NCBI GenBank assembly: GCA_001580565.1
Contig: LRBF01000250.1
Location: 53,950-117,949, forward strand
Direction of reading: 5' to 3'
Source of the DNA: Caballeronia megalochromosomata
GTDB lineage: Bacteria > Pseudomonadota > Gammaproteobacteria > Burkholderiales > Burkholderiaceae
DNA length: 64,000 bases
Shown here: positions 63,152 through 64,000 of the stretch, piece after piece
How the letters are laid out: each line of letters begins with the position of its first letter
Numbering within the stretch: the stretch's first letter is position 1
The notes under the pieces: model-generated
What the model saw: the letters and a program-made list of their open reading frames with translations, nothing else
What the model was told of the DNA's origin: nothing
Database searches by the model: none
Made by a program: the position numbers and the translations under genes

Positions 63152-63654
63152 TGCACGTCGTCCTGTTCGGCGCGGGGCACGTCGGCCACGCGCTCGTGAA
63201 GGTGCTGGGCACGCTGCCGTGCGTCGTGCAATGGGTCGATGCGCGCGACGAGCTGTTCCCCGACGAAGTCCCGGCCAACGTGCAGATCGAAGCCACCGAT
63301 CTGCCCGACGCGATCGTCGACGAAGCGCCGGCGGGCGCGTACTTCGTCGTGATGACGCACGATCACTCGCTCGACTTTTCGCTTACGCAGCGCATCATGC
63401 GGCGCGATGACTTCGCTTACTTTGGGTTGATCGGCTCGAAGACCAAGCGTGTGAAGTTCGAGCGGCGGCTGATGGAGCGGGGTGTGGCGGCGGATCGGCT
63501 GCCGGAGATCACGTGTCCGATTGGCGTGGAAGGGATCGTCGATAAAGCGCCGTGGTCGATCGGGCTCGCGGTCGCGGCGCAGTTGTTGAGAGTGAGGGAG
63601 ATGGCGGCGCGGTTGGGGATGTCGGCGGTTAGGGCCACGCGTGTGGTGGCGTGA
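63148..63654 (+). CDS. xdhC: XdhC-type molybdenum cofactor insertion protein, C-terminal domain only
   Basis: A 168-residue protein that consists of the Rossmann-like C-terminal XdhC domain only: VVLFGAGHVGHALV, VQWVDARDELFPDEVP, FGLIGSKTKRVKFERRLMERG. Full-length XdhC proteins in relatives are about 330-350 residues and start with a separate N-terminal domain carrying the conserved Cys; that part is absent here. XdhC inserts the sulfurated cofactor into XdhB. The ATG overlaps the xdhB stop, so the truncated gene is still translationally coupled. Confidence 0.85.
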   Translation: MMHVVLFGAGHVGHALVKVLGTLPCVVQWVDARDELFPDEVPANVQIEATDLPDAIVDEAPAGAYFVVMTHDHSLDFSLTQRIMRRDDFAYFGLIGSKTKRVKFERRLMERGVAADRLPEITCPIGVEGIVDKAPWSIGLAVAAQLLRVREMAARLGMSAVRATRVVA

Positions 63655-63693
63655 GGGTTTTGTTCGCTGGGCTTTTGTAGATGGCCTGTATTC

Positions 63694-64000
63694 GCGTCGG
63701 TCTATTAGCACTGCCCCTGTGCGGGGCGGCACCTCCTTTCTTTGCTGCTGCAAAGAAAGTAGGCAAAGAAAGCAGCTTTCCCATCCAAAGTGCCTCACAC
63801 CGGCCGCGGCACAGGCGATTGGCTGAATGGCCCGGCAGTAGCGAGTGCCCCCACAAGCAGAACACGGCTTGGATCGCGCACGGTCTGACAAGCTGGTGGT
63901 TTGAGCGCGCTGGTTCAGCACGAAATAGTTTCGGCACAGCGCTACGCGCTGCCGTTGGGTATGCGTGGGAAACCGACGAAGAAGACGCACACGCAGACCC
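63694..64000. repeat. long inverted-repeat element, copy C (runs off window)
   Basis: Starts GCGTCGGTCTATTAGC and carries the GCCCCTGTGCGGGGC hairpin, the CTTTCTTTGC/GCAAAGAAAG hairpin with one mismatched pair, and the rest of the left arm to the centre. It begins about 40 bases after the xdhC stop. The right arm lies outside the window. Confidence 0.85.

Overview
The window is GC-rich chromosomal DNA from a betaproteobacterium of the Burkholderiaceae, most likely the Caballeronia/Paraburkholderia group. This rests on the gene content (Burkholderia-type tol-pal, kynBUA with an Lrp-type regulator, xdhAB, a lone argF and argG, a DUF3579 gene beside argF) and on codon use. It carries mainly housekeeping genes with a few catabolic and efflux modules. 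There is no complete prophage, insertion sequence, CRISPR array or rRNA. One tRNA (Lys, anticodon UUU) is present.

Layout. 1-3.1 kb: the end of a YhaN-type SMC-like ATPase, convergent to a SIR2 deacylase and a WYL regulator. 3.1-4.0 kb: an unrecognised 114-residue ORF with a hairpin-rich leader, just downstream of tRNA-Lys. 4.1-9.7 kb: the complete tol-pal cluster in the order ybgC-tolQ-tolR-tolA-tolB-pal-cpoB, all on the minus strand. 9.8-12.8 kb: ydfG, then a ZTP (pfl) riboswitch leading glyA and nrdR. 12.9-15.6 kb: five tightly coupled type IV pilus minor-pilin genes. 15.6-17.0 kb: three small envelope genes of the YqjD/YqjE type. 17.3-23.5 kb: gcdH with a divergent IclR regulator, a long inverted repeat, then kynBUA with divergent kynR. 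23.5-30 kb: flavin reductase, msrA, DUF72, cfa, pdxH, tcdA and a CnoX-like thioredoxin. 30-38.4 kb: pirin, a secreted peptide, eamA, amiC-tsaE, divergent queG-ogt-xerD, ybaK and plsY. 38.5-46.5 kb: yajQ, murB, argG, argF, DUF3579, rpsT, murJ and sirB1. 46.5-53.1 kb: an SDR gene, adk, kdsB-trm112-lpxK, xseA and sodB. 53.2-59 kb: a degenerate EAL protein, a DHA2 efflux pump with a GntR regulator, a second long inverted repeat and an MFS pump. 59.2-63.7 kb: xdhA-xdhB and an xdhC lacking its N-terminal half, followed by a third copy of the repeat that runs off the window.

Functional links. KynA, KynB and KynU convert tryptophan to anthranilate. XdhA/B/C oxidises purines. TolQRA/TolB/Pal/CpoB bridges the envelope during division. 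AmiC, MurB, MurJ, KdsB and LpxK serve wall and LPS synthesis. QueG, TsaE and TcdA modify tRNA. The ZTP riboswitch ties glyA to the one-carbon and purine state.

The least explained feature is a family of about 580-bp near-palindromic elements (three copies: 19480-20055, 57063-57650, 63694-end). Their arms contain hairpins with compensatory base changes, and they lie immediately 3' of stop codons. They are not protein coding, and I know of no name for them.
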